The notes under the pieces were generated by a model. That model saw only the letters and a program-made list of their open reading frames with translations. It was not told the DNA's origin and did no database searches. A stretch of 64,000 nt of DNA. It comes from Microbacterium hibisci (GTDB lineage Bacteria > Actinomycetota > Actinomycetes > Actinomycetales > Microbacteriaceae). The stretch covers positions 124,001-188,000 of the forward strand of contig NZ_JADIJC010000006.1 in the NCBI RefSeq assembly GCF_015278255.1. Direction: 5' to 3'. The position numbers and the translations under genes are program-made. Each line of letters starts with the position of its first letter. Position 1 is the first letter of the stretch. Shown in pieces: positions 23,818 to 32,177 of the stretch.

Positions 23818-25443
23818 CTAACGCACTCCCCGCATGAGCTTCAGCACCGGCTTGACCGCGGCGAGGAGCGCGAGGCCCAGCACGATCGCGATGCCGCCGA
23901 GGATGGTGAAGTACGGGATCTCGTTCTCGGGGTCGTAGAACTGCGCGAGCCAGCCGGCGATGGCGGTGCCCAGAGCGATCGACAGGAAGTACAGCGCCAC
24001 CATCTGCGTGTGGAAGCGCTGCGGCGCGAGCTTCGTCGTGACCGAGAGGCCCGGGGGCGAGATGAAGAGCTCGGCGATCGTGAAGACGAGGAGGATCAGG
24101 ACGATCGCGAGGAGCGGCGTCGAGTTCGGCGCACCGTTGGCCCACGGCAGGAACAGCAGGAACGCGACGCCCATGATCATCGCGCCGAGTGCGAACTTCA
24201 CGGGTGCCGACGGTGCGCGGTCGCCGAGCTTGGTCCAGATCGCGGCGAAGACGCCGGAGAGGATGATGACGAAGATCGGGTTGATCGAGTTGACCCACGA
24301 CACCGGCATCTCCCACCCGAGGATCACGCGGTCCAGCTGTTTGTCGGAGTAGATCGTCAGCACCGTGAACTGCTGCTGGTACAGCGACCAGAAGCCGACG
24401 TTGACGATGAACAGCGGGATGAAGCCGATCACCCGCGAGCGGTCGTCGCCGCTGATCGCCCGTGACGAGATGATCACCGAGAAGTAGGCGATCGTCGCGG
24501 CGAGCGTCACGAGGATCACGATGCCGGCGAGGTTGTCGGCGCGGATGACTCCGGTGAGCACGAGCGCGACGATGACCAGCAGCCCGGCGACACCGACGCC
24601 GATCATCATCAGACGGCGGTTCGCGGGCAGCGGGTTCGCCACGACGCGCGACGAGGCGGGCAGCTGCTTGCGGCCGAACGAGTACTGGGTGAGGCCGATC
24701 GCCATCCCGACGGCGGCCGCGCCGAAGCCCCAGTGGAACCCGACGTTGCTCTGCAGGAAGCCGGTCACGATCGGCCCGAGGAAGGCGCCGAGGTTGATGC
24801 CGAGGTAGAACAGCGAGAAGCCCGCGTCGCGACGCGGATCCTTCGCGGAGTAGAGGGTTCCCACGACGGCGGTCGCGTTGGCCTTCAGGCCACCCGATCC
24901 GACCGCGACGAGGATCAGGCCGACGCCGAGGCCCCACACGCTCGGCAGCAGCGCCAGCGCGATGTGCCCGGCCATGATGACCCAGGCGCTGTAGAAGAGC
25001 ACGCGCTCCGAGCCGAGCAGTCGGTCGGCCACCCACGCGCCGAGGATCGTCGACAGGTACACCGTGCCGCCGTACGCGCCCACGATGCCGGTCGCCGTCG
25101 CCTCGGGAATGCCGAGGCCGCCCTCGGCGACCGAGTAGTACATGTAGATGAGCAGGATGCCCTGCATGCCGTAGAAGCTGAACCGCTCCCACATCTCCAC
25201 GCCGAAGATGTGCGCGAGCGCCCACGGCTGGCCGAAGAACCTCGTGTCGTGGTCGGCGCCGTCGTCGGGCGCCGCGGTGCCCGCGGCATCCGTCCCGCTC
25301 TTCGCCGCCACCGTTCCGGTCCTCGTGGCATCCGCCGCGGCGGTGGCGCCGTCCGGCGGCCCCACGGGCACCTGCTCGGGTTCGCCGCCCCTGCCGCTCC
25401 GAGCCCCGTCGCCGTCCTGAAAGCCCTGATCACGCCCGTCCAT
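23818..25443 (-). CDS. POT/PTR2 family proton-dependent peptide transporter
   Basis: A 541-residue MFS protein of the oligopeptide family. The ExxERF motif is present as VEMWERFSFYGM, and the PTR2 blocks VGSGGLKANAT and FSLFYLGINLGAF follow. It should import di- and tripeptides with protons. The first ~70 residues are a hydrophilic Ala/Gly/Asp-rich extension that relatives usually lack; it is in frame with ATG 25443, which has GGGAGCAGG upstream. The gene is convergent with the SDR gene and divergent from the FAD oxidoreductase. Confidence 0.9.
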   Translation of the reverse strand: MDGRDQGFQDGDGARSGRGGEPEQVPVGPPDGATAAADATRTGTVAAKSGTDAAGTAAPDDGADHDTRFFGQPWALAHIFGVEMWERFSFYGMQGILLIYMYYSVAEGGLGIPEATATGIVGAYGGTVYLSTILGAWVADRLLGSERVLFYSAWVIMAGHIALALLPSVWGLGVGLILVAVGSGGLKANATAVVGTLYSAKDPRRDAGFSLFYLGINLGAFLGPIVTGFLQSNVGFHWGFGAAAVGMAIGLTQYSFGRKQLPASSRVVANPLPANRRLMMIGVGVAGLLVIVALVLTGVIRADNLAGIVILVTLAATIAYFSVIISSRAISGDDRSRVIGFIPLFIVNVGFWSLYQQQFTVLTIYSDKQLDRVILGWEMPVSWVNSINPIFVIILSGVFAAIWTKLGDRAPSAPVKFALGAMIMGVAFLLFLPWANGAPNSTPLLAIVLILLVFTIAELFISPPGLSVTTKLAPQRFHTQMVALYFLSIALGTAIAGWLAQFYDPENEIPYFTILGGIAIVLGLALLAAVKPVLKLMRGVR

Positions 25444-25558
25444 GCGCCTGCTCCCGTCGCCCCCGGTAGTGGTCAGGCTAGCGACGGGTCCCGCGCGCGC
25501 GATAGACCCTCGCCCGCAGGCCCTAGTCTGAGCGCAGGCTCGACAGGACGGCGCGCAC

Positions 25559-26812
25559 ATGCGGATCGGCATCATCGGCGGGGGCGCCGCAGGGCTCGTG
25601 TGCGCCTGGCTGCTGGAGCAGCACCACGAGGTCACGCTCTTCGAGAAGGACGACCGCCTGGGCGGCCATGCGCACACCGTCGACATCGAGGTCGGCGGCC
25701 GGCCGTTGGGGGTCGACGCCGGGTTCCAGTTCTTCGCGCGCAGCGCCGGGTACGCGACGTTCAACCGGCTGCTCGACGAGCTCGCGGTGCCGCGCGAGAC
25801 GTACCCGGCGACGCTGACGGTCTCTCGCGCCGACGGCTCGCGCGCCGTGGCGATGCCGCCGTTCCGGCGGGGTCGTCCGGTGTGGTCCTCCCTCACGCCG
25901 CGCGCGATCATCCACCTCGCCCGCTTCCGCGCCTTCCTGTCGCGGCTGCCCGCGTTCCTCGCGGAGCACGACACCTCGGTGACCATCGCCGAGTACGTCG
26001 AGCGCGAACGGCTGCCCCGCGCGTTCGTCGACGACTTCTTGTTCCCGCTGCTGCTGGCGTTCTGGTGTGTCGACCTCGCGGAGTTCCGCCGCTTCGCCGC
26101 GTACAACGCGCTGTACTACCTCGGCGCGAACCTCCCGCGGGGACTGCGGCCGCCCGCGCAGAGCGAGATCCCGGGCGGACTCCGCGGCTACGTCGACGCG
26201 CTCGTCGCCTCGCTCGAGCGGGCGAGCCTGCACACGAGCTCCGACGTCGGCTCCGTCACCCGCGATGCCGACGGCACGCTGTTCGTCGAGGTCGCGGGGA
26301 CGCGGCAAGCGTTCGACCATGTCGTCCTGGCGTGCGACGCGCGCACGGCGCATGACCTGCTCGCTCCGCTGCCGGAGCTCGCCGAGCTGACCGCGCAGCT
26401 GGCGCGCTTCCGGTACTTCGACACCACGATCGCCATCCACGGGGACCGCCGTCTCATGCCGCGAGACCGGTCCGCGTGGTCGGTCGTGAACGTGCGGACG
26501 GATGCCTCGCACAGCGCACTGTCGATCTGGAGCCCTTCGCGCGGCATCGACGTCTTCAAGAGCTGGGTGACCTTCGACGACGAGCTGCCGCAGCCGCTCT
26601 ACGCCACGGCGACCTACCGGCACGGGCTGATCGACACCGAATACTTCGACGCGCAGCGCCGGCTGCGCCCGCTGCAGGGGCGCCACGGCATCTCGCTCGC
26701 GGGCCTGTACACCGCCGACGCGGATTCGCACGAGAGCGCGATCCTCTCGGCCGTGGCGGTCGCGGAGCGCCTCGCGCCGGAATCACCCCGGCTCGCGCGG
26801 CTGCGCGGCTGA
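25559..26812 (+). CDS. FAD-dependent amine-oxidase-like oxidoreductase
   Basis: A 417-residue flavoprotein beginning with the dinucleotide loop IGIIGGGAAGLVCAWLL and the second FAD block EKDDRLGGHAHT. C-terminal FAD contacts are near ISLAGLYTADADSHESA. It matches the family of predicted NAD/FAD-binding proteins often found with cyclopropane-fatty-acid genes, but none is adjacent here. A TAGTCT -10-like hexamer lies at 25523-25528, giving a short leader. Substrate unknown. Confidence 0.75.
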   Translation: MRIGIIGGGAAGLVCAWLLEQHHEVTLFEKDDRLGGHAHTVDIEVGGRPLGVDAGFQFFARSAGYATFNRLLDELAVPRETYPATLTVSRADGSRAVAMPPFRRGRPVWSSLTPRAIIHLARFRAFLSRLPAFLAEHDTSVTIAEYVERERLPRAFVDDFLFPLLLAFWCVDLAEFRRFAAYNALYYLGANLPRGLRPPAQSEIPGGLRGYVDALVASLERASLHTSSDVGSVTRDADGTLFVEVAGTRQAFDHVVLACDARTAHDLLAPLPELAELTAQLARFRYFDTTIAIHGDRRLMPRDRSAWSVVNVRTDASHSALSIWSPSRGIDVFKSWVTFDDELPQPLYATATYRHGLIDTEYFDAQRRLRPLQGRHGISLAGLYTADADSHESAILSAVAVAERLAPESPRLARLRG

Positions 26813-26838
26813 CGGCGCGGCCCTGTCGGCCGATGCGC

Positions 26839-26900
26839 CTGCTGCACTTTCCTGCAACCGCGCCGTCGCGCGACGCAGCAGTCGCAGGAAACTGCAGCAG
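26839..26900. repeat. dispersed long hairpin repeat, copy 2
   Basis: CTGCTGCACTTTCCTGC (26839-26855) pairs with GCAGGAAACTGCAGCAG (26884-26900) with one mismatch. It matches the copy at 19078-19137 in both arms and in the GTCGCG that follows. Here it separates two convergent genes and could act as a bidirectional terminator. Confidence 0.7.
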
Positions 26901-26905
26901 TCGCG

Positions 26906-28348
26906 TCACTCGCGGAGGGACGGATGCCGCTCCTCGGGCGCGTGGTGCCGCGGGATGAACAGGGCCACGACCAGGGCGACCACGGCCGCGGCACCGCCGA
27001 GCAGGAATGAGATCTGGAAGGCCGCCGGCTCGGGCACCGCGACGCCGTCGACGTCGATCGCGAAGGTCGCGAGGACAGCGCCGACGACGGCTGCCGCCGT
27101 GCTCGTGCCGAGGGAGCGGAACAGCGCGTTGAGGCCGTTCGACGCGCCCGTCTCGGACTGCGGGACGGAGCGCATGATCAGCATGGGCATCGCGGCGTAC
27201 CCGAAGCCGATGCCGAACCCGATCCCGATGTTGGCGACGAGGATCTGCCACACCTCGCTCGCGAAGACGAGGGTGAAGGCGTAGGTGACGACGAGCGCGA
27301 TCGCGCCGAGCACGAGCAGCAGCTTCGGGCCGACCGTGCGGGCGAGTTGTCCGGAGAACGGCGACAGCACCATCATCACGAGACCTGCGGGCATCACGAT
27401 GAGGCTGGCGGTCACGAGCGAGAGCCCGAATCCGCCGACCGCTGTCGGCAGCTCCAGCATCTGCGGGTAGATCACGTTGGAGGCGAAGAGCGAGAAGCCG
27501 AAGGCGATCGAGGCGAGGTTCGTCAGCAGCACCGGGCGTCGCGCGGCGACGCGGAGGTCGAGCAACGGCTCGGCGATGCGCAGCTCGTACCAGCCCCACG
27601 CGAGCAGCACGACGAGACCGCCAAGGCCGAGCACCAGCACGGCGGGCGAGGCCCAGCCCCACTCGTTGCCCCGCGAGATCGCGAGCAGCACGCCGAGCAG
27701 GCCGACGGCGAGGCCGGCGGTGCCGACGTAGTCGAAGCGCCCGCCGGTGCGCAGGGCGCTCACCGGCACGATCCACAGCACGAGGGCGAACACGATCACC
27801 CCGAGCCCCGCCGACACCCAGAAGAGCACGTGCCAGTCGCTGCGCTCGGTGATGAGCGCGCTGATCGGCAGTCCGAGCGCGCCGCCCACGCCGAGCGTCG
27901 CGCTGATGAGGGCGATCGCGGCATCCACGCGGTCCTCGTGGAGCACGTCGCGCAGGATCGAGATGCCCAGGGGGATGACGCCGGTCACCGCGCCCTGCAG
28001 CGTGCGGCCGATGATCACCCCGACGATGCCGGGCGAGGCCGCGGCGATGACCGATCCGGCCACCAAGAGCGCGAGCAGCACCAGGACGATGCGGCGCTTC
28101 CCGTACATGTCGCCGAGCCGGCCGGCGATCGGCGTCATGACCGCCGCGGCCAGGAGAGTGGACGTGACGACCCACGCGGTGTCTTCGCGGCTCGCGTTCA
28201 GCAGCTCGGGCAGCTTCGACTGGATCGGCACGACCAGCGTGAACATGAACGACGACGCCAGCCCCGCGATCGCCAGGACGGCGACGATCGCGCCCTGGCG
28301 AGGCATCCGGGTGAGTCTTCGTCTTGCGTCCTCGTCACCCGTGCCCAT
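26906..28348 (-). CDS. MFS drug exporter (DHA2, 14-helix family)
   Basis: A 480-residue MFS transporter with about 14 hydrophobic segments. GRLGDMYGKRRIV is the loop 2-3 motif and GRTLQGAVTGVIPLGISI the helix 5 antiporter motif C region of DHA2 multidrug exporters. ATG at 28348 lies 6 bases from a TAGCCT element, giving a leaderless start. It is divergent from the GNAT gene at 28403 with only 54 bp between start codons. Confidence 0.88.
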   Translation of the reverse strand: MGTGDEDARRRLTRMPRQGAIVAVLAIAGLASSFMFTLVVPIQSKLPELLNASREDTAWVVTSTLLAAAVMTPIAGRLGDMYGKRRIVLVLLALLVAGSVIAAASPGIVGVIIGRTLQGAVTGVIPLGISILRDVLHEDRVDAAIALISATLGVGGALGLPISALITERSDWHVLFWVSAGLGVIVFALVLWIVPVSALRTGGRFDYVGTAGLAVGLLGVLLAISRGNEWGWASPAVLVLGLGGLVVLLAWGWYELRIAEPLLDLRVAARRPVLLTNLASIAFGFSLFASNVIYPQMLELPTAVGGFGLSLVTASLIVMPAGLVMMVLSPFSGQLARTVGPKLLLVLGAIALVVTYAFTLVFASEVWQILVANIGIGFGIGFGYAAMPMLIMRSVPQSETGASNGLNALFRSLGTSTAAAVVGAVLATFAIDVDGVAVPEPAAFQISFLLGGAAAVVALVVALFIPRHHAPEERHPSLRE

Positions 28349-28354
28349 CAGTTC

Positions 28355-28360
28355 AGGCTA
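28355..28360 (-). promoter_or_regulatory. -10 element, leaderless promoter
   Basis: On the minus strand TAGCCT ends 6 bases before the ATG of the DHA2 exporter. On the plus strand CAGACT at 28391-28396 stands at the same distance from the divergent GNAT gene. Confidence 0.55.
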
Positions 28361-28402
28361 TCGCCGCTGCAACCGGGTGGGCGCGGGGTGCAGACTTGGG
28401 GC

Positions 28403-29116
28403 ATGGCCGAGACCCCGACGCCGCCCGGCATCGACATCCGTCCCCTCGACACCGTCGAGGAGGTCCACCGCGCGTCGGCCGTGCTCGCCGAGGTGTGGGG
28501 CGGCGACCGGGGCGGCATGCCGCCGAACCTGCTGCGCGCCCTCGCCCACGCCGGCAATTACGCGGTCGGCCTGTACGACGAGGACCGCATGGTCGGGGCA
28601 TCCGTCGCCTTCTTCGCCGAGCCGTCGGCGCGCTCGATGCACAGCCACATCACCGGGGTGCTCGCCGACCATCGGTCGCAGGGTCTCGGCCGCGTGCTGA
28701 AGCGCCACCAGCAGGAGTGGGCGCTCACGCGCGGCGTCGGCCACATCACCTGGACGTTCGACCCGCTCGTGGCGCGCAACGCCCATTTCAACCTGCGGGT
28801 GCTCGGCACGCGCGTGACCGAGTACCTCGTGAACCACTACGGTCCGATGGACGACGGCGTCAACCGCGGCGACGAGACCGACCGCATCATGGTGTCGTGG
28901 GCGCTCGCCGCGCCGCCCGTGCCCACGCCCGACGACGATCGCGTGGTCGCGTCGGTCGAGATTCCGCACGACATCGAGACGATGCGTCGCGAAGAGCCGA
29001 CGGATGCCGCGGCCTGGCGCCTGCGCGTCCGCGACGCCGTGCTGGCGCATGTGGCGGAGGGCCTCGCGATCGGCGGCTTCGACGACGAGCGCGGGTACCT
29101 GTTCGTCCGGCCCTGA
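28403..29116 (+). CDS. GNAT family N-acetyltransferase
   Basis: A 237-residue protein with a GNAT core in its first 130 residues: HITGVLADHRSQGLGRVLKRHQ is the acetyl-CoA binding block, and ITWTFDPLVARNAHFNLRVLG is typical of the predicted acetyltransferases related to COG3375. The C-terminal ~100 residues form an extra domain of unknown role. ATG at 28403 is preceded by a weak -10 (CAGACT) at leaderless spacing. The gene ends exactly where a long hairpin repeat begins. Confidence 0.8.
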   Translation: MAETPTPPGIDIRPLDTVEEVHRASAVLAEVWGGDRGGMPPNLLRALAHAGNYAVGLYDEDRMVGASVAFFAEPSARSMHSHITGVLADHRSQGLGRVLKRHQQEWALTRGVGHITWTFDPLVARNAHFNLRVLGTRVTEYLVNHYGPMDDGVNRGDETDRIMVSWALAAPPVPTPDDDRVVASVEIPHDIETMRREEPTDAAAWRLRVRDAVLAHVAEGLAIGGFDDERGYLFVRP

Positions 29117-29311
29117 CGCGTCTCGTCTCTGCGTTTCGACTTGCAAGCTCGCTCAACGACCGGACATCGGTGCCGCGCTCGCTCAACGGCCGGGCCATGG
29201 GACCCGCTCAGTCCGCGGTCGCTCGGCGGCCGGGCCTTGGGTGCCGCTCTCGCCGCGCCCGGGTGCCGGCCGTTGAGCGAGGGAGCGCCAGCGACCGAGA
29301 CGAAACGCGCG
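29117..29311. repeat. hairpin repeat cluster (GCGTTTCG ... CGCTCAACGACCGG family)
   Basis: The 225-bp gap after the GNAT gene carries GCGTTTCG at 29131-29138 and its inverse CGAAACGC at 29301-29308, with CGCTCAACGACCGG, CGCTCAACGGCCGGG and CCGGCCGTTGAGCG between them. The block 29129-29162 is almost identical to 62997-63030 inside fbiC. No promoter or coding signal is seen in the stretch. Confidence 0.8.
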
Positions 29312-29342
29312 AGCGCGGCGCACACCTGTGCCCGGGCGGCGC

Positions 29343-29561
29343 CTACTCCTGCGGGTCCCTCGTGGGGTCACCCGGACGCACGGCGGCGTCGTCGCGGATG
29401 TCGATGCGCGTGACGCCGTCGCGGTGCGTGACGTCGATGCGCGGGTCGGCGTCGGACTCGACGGCGTCGGGCGCAGACGTCAGCTGATCGCGGCGCTTCT
29501 CCTCGTCGGTCATGCCGGTCTCATCGGTCGGCTCGGTGTCGTGGTGGTGGCTCATCGTCAT
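29343..29561 (-). CDS. small acidic protein of unknown function
   Basis: A 72-residue hydrophilic protein, strongly acidic, with a His-rich N-terminus (MSHHHDTE) and repeated Asp/Arg pairs toward the end (IDVTHRDGVTRIDIRDD). No domain is recognised. ATG at 29561 overlaps the stop of the upstream SDR gene by 4 bp (ATGA), which supports it being translated; an ATG two codons later is also possible. The coupling suggests a role linked to the SDR. Confidence 0.65.
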   Translation of the reverse strand: MTMSHHHDTEPTDETGMTDEEKRRDQLTSAPDAVESDADPRIDVTHRDGVTRIDIRDDAAVRPGDPTRDPQE

Positions 29562-30364
29562 CCCTTCCGCCAGTCGTCGCTCTTCAGGTGCGAGCCCGCC
29601 TGCGGGCCCATCTGCAGCATGCCGCCGTCGACCGTCCAGCTCGCGCCCGTGACGTAGCTGGCCGCGGGCGAGGCGAGGAACGCCACGACGGCCGCGATCT
29701 CGTCGGGCTTGCCGGGCCGCCCGAGCGGGATGCCGGGGCGGTGCGTGCGCTCGGCGTCTTCGGGCTCCTGGTCGGTGAGAGGCGTCGCGATCTCGCCGGG
29801 CCCGACCGCGTTGACGGTGATCGCGTGCTCCCCGAGCTCCTGCGCCATCGTCTTGATGAGGCCGCCGAGTCCGTGCTTCGCCGCGACATACGCGGCCGAG
29901 CCGACGCGCGGCTGCGTCTCGTGGACGCTCGTGATCGCGATCAGGCGGCCGCCGTTGCCGGCGCGCACGAGGTGCCGCGCGGCGGCCTGCAGGCCGGCGA
30001 ACGCGCCGTCGAGGTTGAGCGCGACGACCTGCCGCCAGTCCTCGAGCGACACCTCGAGGAACGGCCCGCCCGACCCGCCGCCGGCGTTGTTCACGAAGAC
30101 GTCGAGCCCGCCGAGGCGGGTCACCAGTTCGTCGATCGTGCCGGCGACGCTCCCGAGGTCGGTCGCGTCGAACTGCGTCACCTCGGCGCGGCGGCCGCGT
30201 TCGCGCACGGCGGCTGCCGTCTTCTCGGCGCCCTCCTCGTCGCTGTGCCACGTGATCCCGACGTCGAGTCCGGCGTCGGCGAGGGCGATCGCCGTCGCCC
30301 GCCCGATGCCCGAGTCCGAGGCGGTCACGATCGCGGTTCGTGGGGCGAAGTCGAAGGTGTCCAT
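29558..30364 (-). CDS. short-chain dehydrogenase/reductase
   Basis: A 268-residue classical SDR. The cofactor loop reads VTASDSGIGRA, NNAG is at about 92, the active site is YVAAKHGLG with the serine in ITSVHET, and WTVDGGMLQM closes the fold. It resembles 3-oxoacyl-ACP reductase or glucose dehydrogenase-type SDRs; the substrate is unknown. ATG at 30364 lies 6 bases after TAGCGT, so the transcript is probably leaderless. It is translationally coupled to a 72-residue acidic protein. Confidence 0.88.
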   Translation of the reverse strand: MDTFDFAPRTAIVTASDSGIGRATAIALADAGLDVGITWHSDEEGAEKTAAAVRERGRRAEVTQFDATDLGSVAGTIDELVTRLGGLDVFVNNAGGGSGGPFLEVSLEDWRQVVALNLDGAFAGLQAAARHLVRAGNGGRLIAITSVHETQPRVGSAAYVAAKHGLGGLIKTMAQELGEHAITVNAVGPGEIATPLTDQEPEDAERTHRPGIPLGRPGKPDEIAAVVAFLASPAASYVTGASWTVDGGMLQMGPQAGSHLKSDDWRKG

Positions 30365-30370
30365 GCCCCG

Positions 30371-30376
30371 ACGCTA
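30371..30376 (-). promoter_or_regulatory. -10 element, leaderless promoter
   Basis: On the minus strand TAGCGT ends 6 bases before the SDR ATG at 30364. Confidence 0.5.
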
Positions 30377-30420
30377 CGAGCGCGGCGGGCCGGTGGGCAC
30401 GGGGTTGCGCTGGCGCCCCG

Positions 30421-30489
30421 CGATTCGGACAATGCCCCGCCGAAGCATTCCTGCCGCTTCGCCGAGATCGACCGCCATTCTCCGAATCG
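30421..30489. repeat. long imperfect inverted repeat in a divergent region
   Basis: CGATTCGGACAATGCC (30421-30436) is inverted with 14 of 16 matches at 30474-30489. The loop holds a second weaker pair, GCCGAAGC and GCTTCGCC. It lies between the divergent SDR and cyclase genes and could be an operator pair or a structured element. Confidence 0.5.
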
Positions 30490-30516
30490 GGGATCGGGGG
30501 ACGGATGCCGCGCGCC

Positions 30517-30522
30517 TAGGCT
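30517..30522 (+). promoter_or_regulatory. -10 element, leaderless promoter
   Basis: TAGGCT ends 7 bases before the ATG of the cyclase family gene at 30530. Confidence 0.55.
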
Positions 30523-30529
30523 GACCGGC

Positions 30530-31462
30530 ATGTCCGAGTACCGCGCCCACTTCGACTTCGACATGCGCTTTGCCAACGGGGGAGGGCTGTCCGGCACTGG
30601 GTTCCGGCTCGACCTGCCGTCCGCCGATGCCACGGAGGACGAGATCGCCCGGCTCCTCGTCGCCCACCTCGGCCTCGCGCTCGTGGACGAGGTCGACCTG
30701 CGCGGGCTGCGCATCGTCGAGGAGCCGCATCGGGGGAGCCGCGGCGTCGAGGTGCCCACGAGCACCGACGCGGCGACCAGGGTCGTCGACCTCAGCCACC
30801 CGATCCGGGCGGGGCTCGTGACCTACCCCGGGCTGCCGGCGCCGACGATCACGCCACATCTCACCCGCGAGGATTCCCGTGCGCGCTACGCTCCGGGCAC
30901 CGAGTTCGCGATGGACGTCATCCACATGATCGGCAACACCGGTACGTACCTCGATTCGCCGTTCCACCGCTACGCCGACGGCGCCGACCTCGCGGGCCTC
31001 GACCTGTCGACGCTCGTCGGTCTCCGCGCCGAGGTGTTCCACCTCGAAGACGCGTGGGATGCCTCGCGTCGCGGCATCCGTCCCCAGACGCTGGCCGATC
31101 GCGACGTCCGCGGCGCGGCCGTGCTGCTGCACACCGGCTGGGACCGCTGGTTCGGGCAGCCGGAGTACGGCACGGGCGCGCCGTTCCTCACGGGCGAGGC
31201 GGCGCAGTGGCTCATCGACGCCGGCGCGGTGCTGGTCGGCATCGACTCGGTCAACATCGACGATGCCGACCCTTCGACGGGCTCAGGAGGGGGCGAACGT
31301 CCGGCGCACTCGCTGCTGCTCGGCGCCGGCGTGCACGTCGTCGAGCACCTGACGAACCTCGGTCAGCTGCCGCCGCGCGGCGCCCGGTTCACGGCGGCGC
31401 CTCCTGCGGTCGAGGGCTTCGGCACCTTCCCGGTGCGCGCGTTCGCCGAGCTCCCGGCCTGA
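30530..31462 (+). CDS. cyclase family (kynurenine formamidase-like) protein with N-terminal domain
   Basis: A 310-residue protein. Residues ~90-300 form a cyclase/formamidase domain (VVDLSHPIRAGLVTYPG at its start). The metal motif that usually reads HGTHxDxPxH is here NTGTYLDSPFH, so two histidines are replaced while Asp and the last His remain; LLHTGWDRW is conserved. Residues 1-80 form a separate small domain (YRAHFDFDMRFANGGGLSG) of unknown role. A dispersed repeat inserts Ser-Thr-Gly-Ser-Gly near residue 250. Hydrolysis of a cyclic imide or formamide is possible but unproven given the altered site. ATG follows a leaderless promoter. Confidence 0.75.
   Translation: MSEYRAHFDFDMRFANGGGLSGTGFRLDLPSADATEDEIARLLVAHLGLALVDEVDLRGLRIVEEPHRGSRGVEVPTSTDAATRVVDLSHPIRAGLVTYPGLPAPTITPHLTREDSRARYAPGTEFAMDVIHMIGNTGTYLDSPFHRYADGADLAGLDLSTLVGLRAEVFHLEDAWDASRRGIRPQTLADRDVRGAAVLLHTGWDRWFGQPEYGTGAPFLTGEAAQWLIDAGAVLVGIDSVNIDDADPSTGSGGGERPAHSLLLGAGVHVVEHLTNLGQLPPRGARFTAAPPAVEGFGTFPVRAFAELPA
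31272..31287. repeat. dispersed TTCGAC repeat in the cyclase gene
   Basis: TTCGACGGGCTCAGG at 31273-31287 is a copy of the dispersed coding repeat, read as Pro-Ser-Thr-Gly-Ser-Gly in a loop between conserved blocks (NIDDAD and AHSLLLGAG). Confidence 0.75.
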
Positions 31463-31469
31463 GCCTGAA

Positions 31470-31510
31470 TCGCGAAGGGGATTCCCGGCGACGAGATCCA
31501 CCCTTCGCGA
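31470..31510 (+). terminator. candidate terminator after the cyclase gene
   Basis: TCGCGAAGGG (31470-31479) and CCCTTCGCGA (31501-31510) are perfect inverted arms with a 21-base loop, 8 bp after the stop codon. Confidence 0.5.
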
Positions 31511-31520
31511 GTCCCGCCCA

Positions 31521-31688
31521 GGTGAGGGGAGCGTTCACCGGGGCGACACGCGGCGTTCGGTCGGGCGGGTCGAGGTCGACGACGAGCGCGACGCGACGAA
31601 CTTCTCGTACGTCTCGTGGGGCGAGGTCGCCGATGCGCTGGGCCTCAAGGTTCACACGACGAGCGGCAACGACCCGCGCTTCCGCTGA
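31521..31688 (+). pseudogene. possible gene remnant
   Basis: An open frame without a credible start ends at TGA 31686-31688. Its last ~38 residues (from VEVDDERDATNFSYVSWGEV) have protein-like composition and codon use, whereas the upstream part is Arg/Gly/Ser rich and looks non-coding. It may be the 3' end of a decayed gene. I do not recognise the family. The surrounding 31463-31902 stretch otherwise holds a terminator hairpin, one GACGGATGCCGC motif (31722) and the upstream region of a small gene. Confidence 0.3.
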
Positions 31689-31902
31689 CGACCCGCAGGA
31701 TCGGGGATCCCGTGAGGATCGGACGGATGCCGCGAGCCCGTCCTGATCCCGCGGGATCTCCGCTTTTCGCGGGCACGGGCAGGGGTGGGATGTCGGAGGC
31801 CCGGCGTACCGTGACGAGCAGGTAGACGGACGTAGAGGCCCAGCCGGCCGGAAGTATCAGGGCACGCGCCCGCCGCTCTTCTCAGGAGAACGAGGAGGAG
31901 CC

Positions 31903-32067
31903 ATGCGCGAACACATCGAGACCCTGATCGTCGCCCTGGGTGACGCGATGCGCGGAACGCCGGGGCACAGCGCCCCCGCCGAGCCGCGCCGCCGCCGGCC
32001 GCGCCGAGCGCGTTCGACCTACGTGCCCGTCCGCCGCGACCTCGCCGACGCGCGCTTCGCGCACTGA
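31903..32067 (+). CDS. small basic protein of unknown function
   Basis: A 54-residue protein starting MREHIETLIVALGDAMRG and continuing with an arginine-rich middle (EPRRRRPRRARSTY). It has a very strong Shine-Dalgarno, GAGGAGGAG, 2 bases before ATG 31903, and GC-rich third positions, so I believe it is translated. No homologous family is recognised. The amphipathic N-terminal helix and basic tail could bind nucleic acid or membrane, which is speculation. Confidence 0.6.
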   Translation: MREHIETLIVALGDAMRGTPGHSAPAEPRRRRPRRARSTYVPVRRDLADARFAH

Positions 32068-32165
32068 CCCCGACGACGCTTGCGGACCGCCCCGCTCGGG
32101 CTTGCCGCTGGTCATCGTCCACTGCTGCTCTCGGCACCCCGACTCGCGCCCGCCCCGGCCGGGCG

Positions 32166-32171
32166 TACGCT
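32166..32171 (+). promoter_or_regulatory. -10 element, leaderless promoter
   Basis: TACGCT ends 6 bases before the menC ATG at 32178. Confidence 0.5.
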
Positions 32172-32177
32172 GAGCGC

